DNA of 16,002 bases from CBDVBZ01 sp965372355 (GCA_965372355.1 CBDVBZ010000083.1:1-16002), one strand, 5' to 3'; shown: positions 1 to 7,321, numbered from the stretch's first letter. Made by a program: numbers and translations. Notes: a model not told the origin generated them from the sequence alone.

Positions 1-364
1 GGCGCAATCCCGATCCGTTCACACCCGAGCCCTCGTCACGCCCGTGACAACCCACGCACCCGATCGGGTCGAGGTCACCATCGCCTATAGAGTTATCGAG
101 AACGACCGTGCCTTTGGGGCCGCTTTGGTGACACACGCTACAACCGCCCGGGACGAACGCGTCCATGTGCCCCTGCATGAGATCGGTTCCCCAGGCTTGA
201 CCATCGCTCAAGGAAACGTAGCTACCCGAATTGTAATCCCCGTGGCAAGATATACAACCTGCGCTGTACGTCGGATACGCCGCCACTTCAACAGTGCCCA
301 AACCCAACATCACGACCGTACCCAACGCCAGCATACCGATCAAAGATCTGCGAAGTGTCTTCAT
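1..364 (-). CDS. Multiheme c-type cytochrome, exported (partial, C-terminus off the window)
   Basis: The gene starts at 364 and runs off the left edge, leaving 121 codons. The visible protein has a Sec signal peptide (KTLRR, a hydrophobic run at about residues 8-24, and a likely cut after VAA near residue 29). Three haem-binding CXXCH motifs follow: CISCH (37-41), CSVCH (75-79) and CVGCH (103-107). It should therefore be a periplasmic or outer-surface electron carrier, and more haems may lie beyond the edge. The ATG has a good ribosome site (GAGAGG) a few bases upstream and a sigma70-like promoter about 50 bp further up. The haem family and the redox partner cannot be named from this fragment. 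Such cytochromes are common in metal-reducing and syntrophic anaerobes. Confidence 0.9.
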   Translation of the reverse strand, partial: MKTLRRSLIGMLALGTVVMLGLGTVEVAAYPTYSAGCISCHGDYNSGSYVSLSDGQAWGTDLMQGHMDAFVPGGCSVCHQSGPKGTVVLDNSIGDGDLDPIGCVGCHGRDEGSGVNGSGLR

Positions 365-418
365 ATTCCTCTCTCCCGGTTATGTGTATGATGATGCTGT
401 TCTGACTATTATGAGTTT

Positions 419-447
419 AGCCTACCACCCGCCCAAACCATTGTCAA
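419..447 (-). promoter_or_regulatory. Sigma70-like promoter of the cytochrome gene
   Basis: On the minus strand there is a perfect -35 box TTGACA (442-447), a 17-bp spacer and a -10-like TAGGCT (419-424, 3 of 6 matches to TATAAT). The predicted start of transcription is near 412, giving a leader of about 48 nt. The rest of the 365-693 gap holds nothing else that I can recognise. Confidence 0.55.
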
Positions 448-693
448 GCTCCGTTTCCACCGTATTGGTCGACCGTATTAAGCCGTTCAGCTAGCTGCAG
501 AAGGGGTGTTTGGAGAGGAATTTGTGAGGCGGTTCCGACCGAGAGAGTAGCGCCTGCTTCCGTGCAAGCGATGGCCCCGGCCGGCGACCACCAGCGTCCG
601 CGCAGTCGGCGTTGCTGATGATTATCCTCTCGGCCGTTGCACTTCTACTGGTTTGAGGGATCAATGCTCAACCGGTACATCCCGGACTCGGTG

Positions 694-951
694 TCAAACG
701 TACTGAAGCTGTACCAGAAGTACGTGCGACCGAATAACGATCTCTCCGGTCACCCGCGAGCCCGTGAAGACCACATCGAGCACGAGCGAGCCGCGATCGC
801 CCTGGCCACTGCCCACGTAGCGACCCTGATAGACTTCCCTGAAAGACTCAACGGGCGCGAGTGGGGGCGAGGTGCCATCATCTCCACAGCCCGGGACGAG
901 AATAACGACGAGAACGACCCAGAACCATCGCCCCACAGATGCTAATCGCAT
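694..951 (-). CDS. Small putative lipoprotein, possibly frameshifted
   Basis: This 85-residue protein has a lipoprotein signal: a charged start, hydrophobic residues 9-19 and a lipobox-like VPG-C with the lipidated cysteine at 22. A polar linker (GDDGTSPP) and a beta-strand-like segment follow. The start is well supported by GAAGGAG seven to eight bases upstream. It lies 78 bp downstream of the DUF35 gene in the same direction and may be the last gene of that transcript. The final dozen residues look unlike the rest. Another minus-strand frame (731-645) continues the strand-like pattern with TYFWYSFSTF and ends in SNQ, so a one-base shift near 729-735 may have truncated the gene. I do not recognise the family and infer no function. 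Confidence 0.55.
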   Translation of the reverse strand: MRLASVGRWFWVVLVVILVPGCGDDGTSPPLAPVESFREVYQGRYVGSGQGDRGSLVLDVVFTGSRVTGEIVIRSHVLLVQLQYV

Positions 952-1029
952 GGTGTCTCTCCTTCAGGGGGCATGTCCGAAAACCGGTGCCGCGGAATCA
1001 GTCTGAAATCAAGACTCGCCGCGGCGGAC

Positions 1030-1482
1030 TCACATCGCCGAGCTCGATCTCGCCCAGGTCGTTCCGGGCTTCTCCAGGCTGTAGTATACCTTGATTTCCT
1101 CCAACTCCTCGAAGATCTGGGGCACCACCTGGAGTGGCATCCCGATTTTGATCTCGTCTTCCTTGATGCTCTCACCAATCCACGCCAGCAGCCGTCCCGT
1201 CTCCTTGAGATCGACAACACCGACCGTATACGGCGTCACATCCTCGAAACCCGTCGGTGCGGCGACGATCTTGGTAAACGTGTGTAGCGTAGCCTCTCCG
1301 CTTATTTCAAAGAACTCGAAGTCCCCGCTCATGCACTCCCCGCAGTCCGCCCTCGGCGGAAAAGACGTGGCCCCACATTTCTTACACCGGGACCCCATGA
1401 GGTAGCCGTCCTTCAAGTACTGGGCGAAGTCGGTGACCTTTGTATACGGAGAAAAGTTGACCTTGCCGAACCACTTGAACAT
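1030..1482 (-). CDS. DUF35 Zn-ribbon/OB-fold protein, partner subunit of the adjacent thiolase
   Basis: This 150-residue protein has the layout of the DUF35 family. The N-terminal rubredoxin-like zinc ribbon has four cysteines (C33-x2-C36 and C47-x2-C50), and an acyl-CoA-binding OB fold follows (about 60-135, including the TFTKIV and PYTVGVVDL strands). Family members form complexes with SCP-x-type thiolases. BbsA of benzoylsuccinyl-CoA thiolase and archaeal acetoacetyl-CoA thiolase partners are known examples. The gene starts 3 bp after the thiolase stop, and its ribosome site (GAGGAGGG) lies inside the end of the thiolase gene, which fits translational coupling. The role as thiolase partner is inferred from family and position. 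The substrate is unknown. Confidence 0.88.
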   Translation of the reverse strand: MFKWFGKVNFSPYTKVTDFAQYLKDGYLMGSRCKKCGATSFPPRADCGECMSGDFEFFEISGEATLHTFTKIVAAPTGFEDVTPYTVGVVDLKETGRLLAWIGESIKEDEIKIGMPLQVVPQIFEELEEIKVYYSLEKPGTTWARSSSAM

Positions 1483-1485
1483 GAC

Positions 1486-2640
1486 TTAATCCCTCCTCAT
1501 GACCTGGACAAAGCAATACTGTCCAATCCCGCCAACATTGTGTGTCAAACCGACGTCCGCATCCGGGACCTGCCGCCCACCGGCATCGCCGCGCAGCTGT
1601 TTGACAATCTCCGTCGTCATCGACACACCCGTCGCTCCTATGGGGTGTCCCTTCGACTTGAGACCTCCGTCCACGTTGACGGCGACCTTGCCTCCGATGT
1701 AGGTTTGGCGATCCTCGATAAACCGGCCACCCTCACCCTTCTTGCAAAAGCCCAGGTCTTCGTACGCGAGGATCTCGGCGATGGTGAAGCAATCGTGCAC
1801 ATCCGCGACTTTGATATCTTCGGGTCCGACACCGGCCATTTCGTACGCGGTCTTCCCCGCCTCCTCCGCGCTGGGGAGCCCCACGAGATTGGGCCGCCGC
1901 AGAACCGACATACTGGCGGTCGCGCAGGCCATACCGTCGAGCCATACCGGCTTTTGCGAGATTTCCTTCGCCCTTCCCTCGCTCGCGAGGATCACACACG
2001 CAGCCCCGTCGGCATTCGCGCAGCAGTCGTAGACCTGAAACGGGGAGGCGACATGATCCGACTCCAGGGCTTTCTCGATCGTGATCTCTTTCTGGAAGAG
2101 TGCGTTCGGATTCCGGGCGCCGTAGTAGTGGTTCTTTACCGCCACTTGTAATAGATTCTCGCGTTTCGTCCCGAACTCGTGCATGTGCCGCTGGGCAAAC
2201 AACGCGTAGTAGGCGGGAAACGTCGTGCCAAACACCGACTCCCACTGAACCTCCCCCACGCGGCCCATCAACCCCAGAATCTCCGGCGTCGATAGCTCGG
2301 TCATCTTCTGGCAGCCGATCACCGCCACGATGTCGTGAACCCCCGCCTTGATCGACATCCATGCCGTGCGAATGGCCGCGCTTCCCGATGCGCAGGCCAC
2401 CTCGGTCAGCCATGTCGGTTTGGGGTTGAGACCGAGGTACTCCTGGACAACCCCTGGAAGTGAACGCTGTTTGTGGTACTCGGGGACCGACCCGATCACC
2501 GACGCGTCCAGATCCTTTCTCTCGATCCCGGCGTCTTGCAAGGCCTCGCGGAACGCCTCGAATGCCAACTCCTGAACCGTGGCATCGCTACGCCGCCCGA
2601 ATGCGCCGTGTCCGATTCCGATGATTCCAACTCTACTCAT
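1486..2640 (-). CDS. SCP-x-type acyl-CoA thiolase
   Basis: The protein is 384 residues from the ATG at 2640. An in-frame GTG at 2670 would add ten residues, but it lies inside the preceding SDR gene, and AAGGGG sits correctly for the ATG. Thiolase hallmarks are present: the nucleophilic cysteine in VACASGSAA (C83), VHDCFTIAE (H282, C284) and the GHPIGATG loop (H332). VHDCF replaces the NEAF motif of degradative thiolases and marks the SCP2/SCP-x-like group, which usually needs a DUF35 partner; that partner is encoded immediately downstream. The likely reaction is thiolytic cleavage of a beta-ketoacyl-CoA, in which the upstream SDR could form the keto group. BbsB in benzylsuccinate oxidation is one precedent. 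The substrate cannot be told from sequence. Confidence 0.88.
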   Translation of the reverse strand: MSRVGIIGIGHGAFGRRSDATVQELAFEAFREALQDAGIERKDLDASVIGSVPEYHKQRSLPGVVQEYLGLNPKPTWLTEVACASGSAAIRTAWMSIKAGVHDIVAVIGCQKMTELSTPEILGLMGRVGEVQWESVFGTTFPAYYALFAQRHMHEFGTKRENLLQVAVKNHYYGARNPNALFQKEITIEKALESDHVASPFQVYDCCANADGAACVILASEGRAKEISQKPVWLDGMACATASMSVLRRPNLVGLPSAEEAGKTAYEMAGVGPEDIKVADVHDCFTIAEILAYEDLGFCKKGEGGRFIEDRQTYIGGKVAVNVDGGLKSKGHPIGATGVSMTTEIVKQLRGDAGGRQVPDADVGLTHNVGGIGQYCFVQVMRRD

Positions 2641-2653
2641 TGTATTCGACCCC

Positions 2654-3403
2654 TTATATGTACTGGCCACCGTCGATCTGAATGACTTCCCCGGTTATAT
2701 GACGTGATCTGTCGCTGCAGAAAAACGCCACCACATCCGCGCAATCCTGCACCGAAGCAAAACGGCCGAGGACCGTCTCATCCAGCGCCTTACTCAAAAA
2801 CTCGGGCGGTATGTTTCTTGCCATATCCGTCATCACCATTCCCGGCGCGATCACGTTGACATTCACATTGAACTTGCCGAGCTCCCGCGCGAGAGATTTG
2901 CTCAACGCGATCTCGCCGCCCTTCGAAGCGGCGTAGTTTGTCTGCGCGAACTTGCCCCGAATGCCGTTTATGGAAGAGATATTCACAATTTTGCCGCTCT
3001 TTTGCTCTTTGAATACCATCGCGGCTGCTTTGTTGTAGTTGAAATAGCCCTTGAGGTTCACGGTGATCACCGTGTCCCATTGCTCCTCCGACATCTTCCA
3101 GATCACACCGTCCCAGTTGATGCCCGCGTTGCAGACGAGAACATCGAGGCTACCCCAGTCCTTGACGACGGTTTGCACCATATTCTCGGCGTCGTCGTAG
3201 CTCGCCACATCCGCTTTGACCGCGAGCCCCTTACGGCCCATCTTCTCGATCTCGCCTACGACTTCTTTGGCTTCGGTGTCGTGGCGGCGATAGTTGATCG
3301 CTACATTGCAGCCTTCACGGGCGAGTGTGAGCGCTATCGCGCTCCCGATACCCAGGCTGCCTCCGGTAACGATGGCGTTTTTGCCTTTAAGACCTAGATC
3401 CAT
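2654..3403 (-). CDS. Short-chain dehydrogenase/reductase, 3-oxoacyl reductase / 3-hydroxyacyl-CoA dehydrogenase-like
   Basis: This is a classical SDR of 249 residues, the usual family length. It has the cofactor loop TGGSLGIG (13-20), NAG (92-94), N116, and the catalytic S144, Y157 and K161 (YxxxK). Arginines after the second strand (YRRHD, 38-42) favour NADP(H). Overall it resembles FabG/PhaB enzymes that interconvert 3-oxoacyl and 3-hydroxyacyl thioesters. The start is supported by a long GGGGGGAGGA ribosome site. It is the first gene of a minus-strand cassette, with the thiolase ATG 13 bp after its stop and the DUF35 gene next. In this setting it probably oxidises a 3-hydroxyacyl-CoA ahead of the thiolase, like BbsC/BbsD. 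A PhaB-like biosynthetic role is the alternative. Confidence 0.9.
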   Translation of the reverse strand: MDLGLKGKNAIVTGGSLGIGSAIALTLAREGCNVAINYRRHDTEAKEVVGEIEKMGRKGLAVKADVASYDDAENMVQTVVKDWGSLDVLVCNAGINWDGVIWKMSEEQWDTVITVNLKGYFNYNKAAAMVFKEQKSGKIVNISSINGIRGKFAQTNYAASKGGEIALSKSLARELGKFNVNVNVIAPGMVMTDMARNIPPEFLSKALDETVLGRFASVQDCADVVAFFCSDRSRHITGEVIQIDGGQYI

Positions 3404-3496
3404 AATCCTCCCCCCAAAATCGAGGAAATCGTTCGCCCCTCATACCCTTTCGCTCACAGAACCTGCTGTTTTTCAAGAAATGGTCGCGAAACGATG

Positions 3497-3524
3497 AATA
3501 TACCACAACTCAGGAAAAAGTCGA
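3497..3524 (-). promoter_or_regulatory. Candidate promoter of the SDR-thiolase-DUF35 cassette
   Basis: On the minus strand, TCGACT (3519-3524, 4 of 6 matches to TTGACA) is followed after 16 bp by TATATT (3497-3502, 5 of 6 matches). Transcription would start near 3490, with a leader of about 87 nt before the SDR. It is divergent from the candidate promoter at 3566-3594. No clear operator was found. Confidence 0.4.
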
Positions 3525-3565
3525 GAGGGTGGTCGATGAACCGGGAATGAGCGCGAAGATTCCAA

Positions 3566-3594
3566 TGGTCAATGCCACGCGTCTGCGGTATCCT
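3566..3594 (+). promoter_or_regulatory. Candidate promoter of the LeuA-like gene
   Basis: TGGTCA (3566-3571) and TATCCT (3589-3594) each match the consensus at 4 of 6 positions and are separated by the ideal 17 bp. Transcription would start near 3601, giving a leader of about 29 nt with GGAGGG placed for the ATG at 3630. Confidence 0.4.
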
Positions 3595-3629
3595 GTGTGG
3601 ACTGTTGCCTTCCGGGAGGGAATGTGACG

Positions 3630-4877
3630 ATGGACCGCTCCAAAGATCTGGACGAAAAAAGTCTTGTCTACGACTGGAACACCGTAGACCAGGAACCGCT
3701 GGATATTCGCGGAGTCGAACTGGACGACGAGACGCTGCGCGACGGTCTCCAGTCGCCGTCGGTCAAGAACCCGACGCCCGAGGAGAAGATCCGCCTTTTG
3801 CACCTCATGGTGGATCTCGGTATCCAGAGTGCTGACATCGGGTTACCGGGCGCCGGCCCGGTCGCGCTGGCCGACGTCACGGCACTCGCCAAAGAAATCG
3901 CCGATCACAACCTGCCGATCGAGCCGAACTGTGCCGCCCGGACCCTCGAGGCCGATATCCTGCCCGTTGTAGAGGCATCGCAGGCAGCCGGGTTCCCGAT
4001 CGAGGCATCGGTGTTCATCGGGTCGAGTCCCATCCGCGAGTACGTGGAAAACTGGACGCTCGATCTGATGCTGCAGCACTCCGAACACGCGGTGACGTTC
4101 GCAATAAAGAACGGTCTTTCCGTCATGTTTGTGACAGAGGACACCACCCGCGCCCAACCCAAAGTCATCGAGAAACTCTACACAACGGCAATCGAGTGTG
4201 GCGCGCGGCGGATTTGCGTGGCGGACACCGTGGGTCACGTCACTCCGCAAGGCACGATGTCGTTGATTCGCTTTGTCAAAGAGGTCGTCAAGAAAACGGG
4301 CGAGGACGTCAAGATCGACTGGCACGGCCACAGCGACCGAGGTCTGGGCATCGCAAACTCGGTCGCGGCGGTACAGGCCGGCGCACACCGTATTCACGGC
4401 ACGGCACTCGGTGTGGGCGAGCGATGCGGCAATGCGCCGATGGAACAACTGCTCGTAAACTTGCGCCTTCTGGAATACATAGACAACGACCTCACCAAAC
4501 TGCCCGAGTACTGTGAACTCGTATCGAGTGCATGCGATGTACCGATCCCCTGTACCCAGCCGATCGTCGGGAGCGATTGCTTCCGTACCGGCACCGGTGT
4601 TCACGCCGCCGCGGTGATCAAGGCAATGAACAAGGGGCACGAGTGGCTTGCCGACCGCATCTACTCTGCCGTGCCCGCCGGAATGGTCGGACGCCACCAG
4701 GCGATCGAGATCGGACCGATGAGCGGAGCATCCAACGTGACCTTCTGGCTGCAGTCGCGTGGATTCGAACCCGATGGGGCACTCGCGCAGCGAATCTTCG
4801 ACGCCGCGAAACAGCGCAATCGGCTGCTCAGCGAAGACGAGATCTATGAGATCATTGGAGTCAAGAACCCGGGGTAG
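3630..4877 (+). CDS. DRE-TIM metallolyase, LeuA/homocitrate synthase-like acyltransferase
   Basis: The protein is 415 residues from the ATG at 3630, which has GGAGGG nine bases upstream; a GTG at 3597 would start upstream of that ribosome site. The TIM barrel carries the family signatures: DETLRDGLQ (33-41, R37 and D38), DTVGHVTP (199-206), metal-binding HGHSDRGLG (232-240) and GVGERCGN (261-268). Enzymes of this group condense an acyl-CoA with a 2-oxo acid (isopropylmalate, citramalate, homocitrate and Re-citrate synthases) or cleave HMG-CoA. Two motifs differ from typical isopropylmalate synthase: DGLQ instead of DGEQ, and HSD instead of HND. The roughly 100-residue leucine-binding regulatory domain of LeuA is absent, and no leucine genes are nearby. 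I leave the substrate open. Confidence 0.75.
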   Translation: MDRSKDLDEKSLVYDWNTVDQEPLDIRGVELDDETLRDGLQSPSVKNPTPEEKIRLLHLMVDLGIQSADIGLPGAGPVALADVTALAKEIADHNLPIEPNCAARTLEADILPVVEASQAAGFPIEASVFIGSSPIREYVENWTLDLMLQHSEHAVTFAIKNGLSVMFVTEDTTRAQPKVIEKLYTTAIECGARRICVADTVGHVTPQGTMSLIRFVKEVVKKTGEDVKIDWHGHSDRGLGIANSVAAVQAGAHRIHGTALGVGERCGNAPMEQLLVNLRLLEYIDNDLTKLPEYCELVSSACDVPIPCTQPIVGSDCFRTGTGVHAAAVIKAMNKGHEWLADRIYSAVPAGMVGRHQAIEIGPMSGASNVTFWLQSRGFEPDGALAQRIFDAAKQRNRLLSEDEIYEIIGVKNPG

Positions 4878-4883
4878 AAGTAG

Positions 4884-4914
4884 ATGTAACGCTGGCCTGA
4901 AGGCAGCGTTACAT
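4884..4914 (+). terminator. Hairpin after the LeuA-like gene (possible terminator)
   Basis: Two perfect 11-bp arms (ATGTAACGCTG at 4884-4894 and CAGCGTTACAT at 4904-4914) flank a 9-nt loop, starting 6 bp after the stop codon. Only a short TTT follows, so it is not a classical Rho-independent terminator. A similar hairpin follows the last gene of the window at 15836. Confidence 0.5.
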
Positions 4915-4924
4915 TTGCTGATTG

Positions 4925-4943
4925 GAGCCCTTCCAGGACAGGC
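4925..4943. repeat. Short dispersed repeat copy
   Basis: The 15-mer GAGCCCTTCCAGGAC (4925-4939) recurs exactly at 7329-7343. The next four bases differ at one position, so 18 of 19 match. The 7329 copy forms one arm of a large inverted repeat. Here it stands alone beside the hairpin at 4884-4914. Confidence 0.5.
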
Positions 4944-5008
4944 TGACATCCTTTGAACACAGCTCAAACGGCAAAACGCTGTTCTTAGACGAACTCAACA
5001 AACGCCCG

Positions 5009-5911
5009 ATGAACCTCTCGCTTCTTGACGAAATCGAAAAAGTCGAGAACGGTATCCTGGCCACGATCCTCGAGACCGAGGGACACACCTACAAAAAGAA
5101 AGGTGACAAAGCGCTCTTTGCCGCGGACGGCCCTTTTCCCGTCTACGGCAATCTGGGGTCGCTATGCGTCGACCAGGAGATCATACTCAGGGGTCGTGAA
5201 GCCATCGCCGACGGAACGCCAAAGGTGATCACGATCGACACGAGCGATTCGAGCGACATCTATCTGGGCACGGGGACGTTCTGCGGGGGCAGGCTCGAGA
5301 TCCTCGTAGAACCGATCCGGGACGCCCACAAGACCGTCTATAGAGAGGCCCGGACCCACCTCGAGACCGGCCGTCTATTTTATCTGATCCACGACATGAC
5401 GACGGGTCAGCTGTCTGTATCCGAGTCCACACCGGCAGCGAATCCCGATCTTCTGATCGAGCCGGTTCCGTCTTTTGCAAGACTCTACCTGTTCGGGGCA
5501 ACGCCGCTGGCCGCGCGGCTTGTCACAGGCCTTGAAGAATCAGACCTAAGAGTCTATGTCATCGACTGGCGAGAAGACTACCTCGACCGGTTTACCAACG
5601 TTGCGACCATCGCGGTGGACCAAGAGCCGCTTCCGTTCGACGAGCATTCACTGGTCCTTGTTCTTTCCCATAGCTACGAGAAAGACAAAGACGTTCTGAA
5701 GCAAGCCTTGCAACGCAACTGTCCCTACATCGGTCTGCTAAGCTCCAAAACGAGGCGCGATCGGTTGTTCGAGGATCTACGCAAAGGCGGCATCCCGGCG
5801 GGCGATCTCGAACGGGTTTCCTCCCCCGTCGGCCTCGACATCGGGGCGCGATCCGATCTCGAGATCGCTGTCAGCATCACGGCGGAGCTCATCAGGTTTA
5901 GGAACCCATGA
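5009..5911 (+). CDS. XdhC/CoxI-family molybdenum-hydroxylase maturation protein
   Basis: The protein is 300 residues from the ATG at 5009. The frame stays open up to a TTG at 4922, but family alignment places the true start near MNLSLLDEIE. The ATG has no clear ribosome site, so the start is uncertain. The N-terminal XdhC domain has ILATILETEGH (16-26) and GTFCGG with conserved C92. The C-terminal Rossmann-like domain has LYLFGATPLA (159-168), YIGLLSSKTRR (240-250) and PVGLDIGARS (273-282). Members bind molybdenum cofactor, promote its sulfuration and hand it to xanthine dehydrogenase-family enzymes. The gene overlaps mocA by 4 bp (ATGA). The client enzyme is not in the window; 4-hydroxybenzoyl-CoA reductase is one plausible candidate given the aromatic genes nearby. 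Confidence 0.87.
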   Translation: MNLSLLDEIEKVENGILATILETEGHTYKKKGDKALFAADGPFPVYGNLGSLCVDQEIILRGREAIADGTPKVITIDTSDSSDIYLGTGTFCGGRLEILVEPIRDAHKTVYREARTHLETGRLFYLIHDMTTGQLSVSESTPAANPDLLIEPVPSFARLYLFGATPLAARLVTGLEESDLRVYVIDWREDYLDRFTNVATIAVDQEPLPFDEHSLVLVLSHSYEKDKDVLKQALQRNCPYIGLLSSKTRRDRLFEDLRKGGIPAGDLERVSSPVGLDIGARSDLEIAVSITAELIRFRNP

Positions 5912-6489
5912 TCACAGGGATCTTTCTGGCCGCCGGTCAAAGCATGCGTTTTGGCTCGGACAAACTGCTCCACGACCTTGACGGCCGGCCCATGGTTGCT
6001 CACAGCCTGGCGGCTGCCGTCAAATCGCGGCTCCCTGAAATCGTCGTTGTGGTCGGATCGGACGCCTCCGCGCTGGAGCATGTCGTTCGCGGGGTCCCCG
6101 GCGCACCAGACAGAATTCGCATCGTCAGAAACGAGCACGCCGAGCGCGGGATGATGTCTTCGCTAAAGCACGGCCTCCGCGCGCTGGGATCGGCGAGCGA
6201 TGCGGCCATGGTCATCCTGGCCGATATGCCCTACGTGACCGCCGAGCTGATCGACAGCCTCGTGGAAAAGTTCGAGGATACAAACGGGATCGTCATACCT
6301 GAGTGCGACGGTGTGTTCTATCACCCCCGCGTGATTCCAAAGCGCTTGTTCTCCGAGTTTCTTGCTCTCGCGGATGACGGCCAGGGGCAGAGCGTCATCG
6401 ACAAGCACGGCGAAGACATCGTTACAGTAAACGTGCAAAAGAAAACGAGCTTCATCGATATCGATGAAGCTCGAGATCTCGAAAGATAG
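5908..6489 (+). CDS. MocA/MobA-like molybdenum cofactor nucleotidyltransferase
   Basis: This 193-residue NTP-transferase-fold protein has the signature LAAGQSMRFGSDKLL (7-21) for nucleotide binding and LADMPYV for the metal-binding aspartate. A C-terminal FIDIDEARDL resembles the closing DIDTPEDL motif of the family. MocA adds CMP to molybdopterin-Mo for xanthine oxidase-type enzymes, and its coupling to XdhC favours MocA over the guanylyltransferase MobA. Its start overlaps the XdhC stop, so the two are translated together. It converges on the bamR gene with only 23 bp between the stops. The 3' end of the gene contains a perfect 28-bp palindrome (6446-6473). Confidence 0.87.
   Translation: MITGIFLAAGQSMRFGSDKLLHDLDGRPMVAHSLAAAVKSRLPEIVVVVGSDASALEHVVRGVPGAPDRIRIVRNEHAERGMMSSLKHGLRALGSASDAAMVILADMPYVTAELIDSLVEKFEDTNGIVIPECDGVFYHPRVIPKRLFSEFLALADDGQGQSVIDKHGEDIVTVNVQKKTSFIDIDEARDLER
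6446..6473. repeat. Perfect 28-bp palindrome in the 3' end of mocA
   Basis: The half-site CGAGCTTCATCGAT (6446-6459) is followed directly by its exact reverse complement (6460-6473), with no spacer. It encodes part of the FIDIDEAR motif and ends 16 bp before the mocA stop, between two convergent genes. Confidence 0.9.
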
Positions 6490-6512
6490 CCCGCCGTCGC
6501 GTTCTCCCCTTC

Positions 6513-7301
6513 CTATTTGTCAGCCCACTTTGGAGACCGTTTCTCGAGAAACGCCTCTATCCCCTCGACCGCATCCGCGGTGGACATGAGCGTGTCGAGA
6601 TAGAGCCTCTCGCACCCCTCGATGTGGGAATCCCAATATTCCCTTATGGAGACACGGGCCGCGTCGTTTGCGATCCGGATGGATGACGCGCTTTTGGGAA
6701 GGATCTGTTTCTCCACAAACTCGGCGACGACGCCGTCGAGCGATCCCTTATCGGCGACCGCATTAACAACGCCAAGCCTGTGGAGATCACCGGCGGAGAA
6801 TGATTCCCCGGTCAACACCATCTGACAGGCGATCGAGTCACCCGTCTTGCAGGGCAGCAAGACACTCGCCGCGGGCGGAAACACACCAAGCATGATCTCG
6901 GGCACACCGAGCTTCGCCTCTTCAGAGCAGAAGATCATCGAACACGCCAGCACGAGCTCGTACCCACCCCCGAGACACTGCCCCGTGACCTTTGCCAGCG
7001 TCGGCACCGGGTAGTGAAGCACATCCTGGATCAGCCGGTGGAGCCCGGGAAGCATATCGGCGACGTTGTCCGCCTTGTGCTCTTCGACGCTCGCGCCAAA
7101 GCTGAAATGCTTCCCTTCACCGCTGATGATGATCAGCTTGCGGTTTGCGTTGCCCTCCGAGCGAGGATCGAGCCTGCGGAGCTCCTCCCCGAGCTCCTCG
7201 CAAAGACCCATCGAAATGATATTGGCCGGCGGGGGGCCGAGGACCCATTCCACGACCTGGCCGCCGTGCGTTTCACTAACCGTCAAATGTTTGTATGCCA
7301 A
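6513..7301 (-). CDS. bamR: Cyclohexa-1,5-diene-1-carbonyl-CoA hydratase (crotonase family)
   Basis: From the proposed TTG start at 7301 (MAYKHLTVSE) the protein is 262 residues, the usual length for Dch/BamR. The open frame reaches a GTG at 7364, but that extension runs through an inverted repeat, and GGGGTG lies just upstream of the TTG. Crotonase motifs are clear: the first oxyanion-hole segment HFSFGASVEEH (65-75), the second in GGGYELVLAC (111-120) and LGVPEIMLG (131-139). FSFGASVEEH is typical of dienoyl-CoA hydratases of the benzoyl-CoA pathway. The enzyme adds water to cyclohexa-1,5-diene-1-carbonyl-CoA to give 6-hydroxycyclohex-1-ene-1-carbonyl-CoA. It is the last gene of the bamQ-bamA-bamR operon. 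Confidence 0.88.
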   Translation of the reverse strand: MAYKHLTVSETHGGQVVEWVLGPPPANIISMGLCEELGEELRRLDPRSEGNANRKLIIISGEGKHFSFGASVEEHKADNVADMLPGLHRLIQDVLHYPVPTLAKVTGQCLGGGYELVLACSMIFCSEEAKLGVPEIMLGVFPPAASVLLPCKTGDSIACQMVLTGESFSAGDLHRLGVVNAVADKGSLDGVVAEFVEKQILPKSASSIRIANDAARVSIREYWDSHIEGCERLYLDTLMSTADAVEGIEAFLEKRSPKWADK

Positions 7302-7321
7302 AACACACCCCGTTTCTATAA

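Noticed and set aside
434..447. CRP/FNR-like site in the cytochrome promoter (TTGACAATGGTTTG)
   Set aside because: Only the left half matches. The TTGACA is better explained as a -35 box with a 17-bp spacer.
4922..5008. N-terminal extension of XdhC from a TTG at 4922
   Set aside because: The extension runs through the repeat at 4925-4943 and does not look like the family N-terminus, which fits the ATG at 5009.
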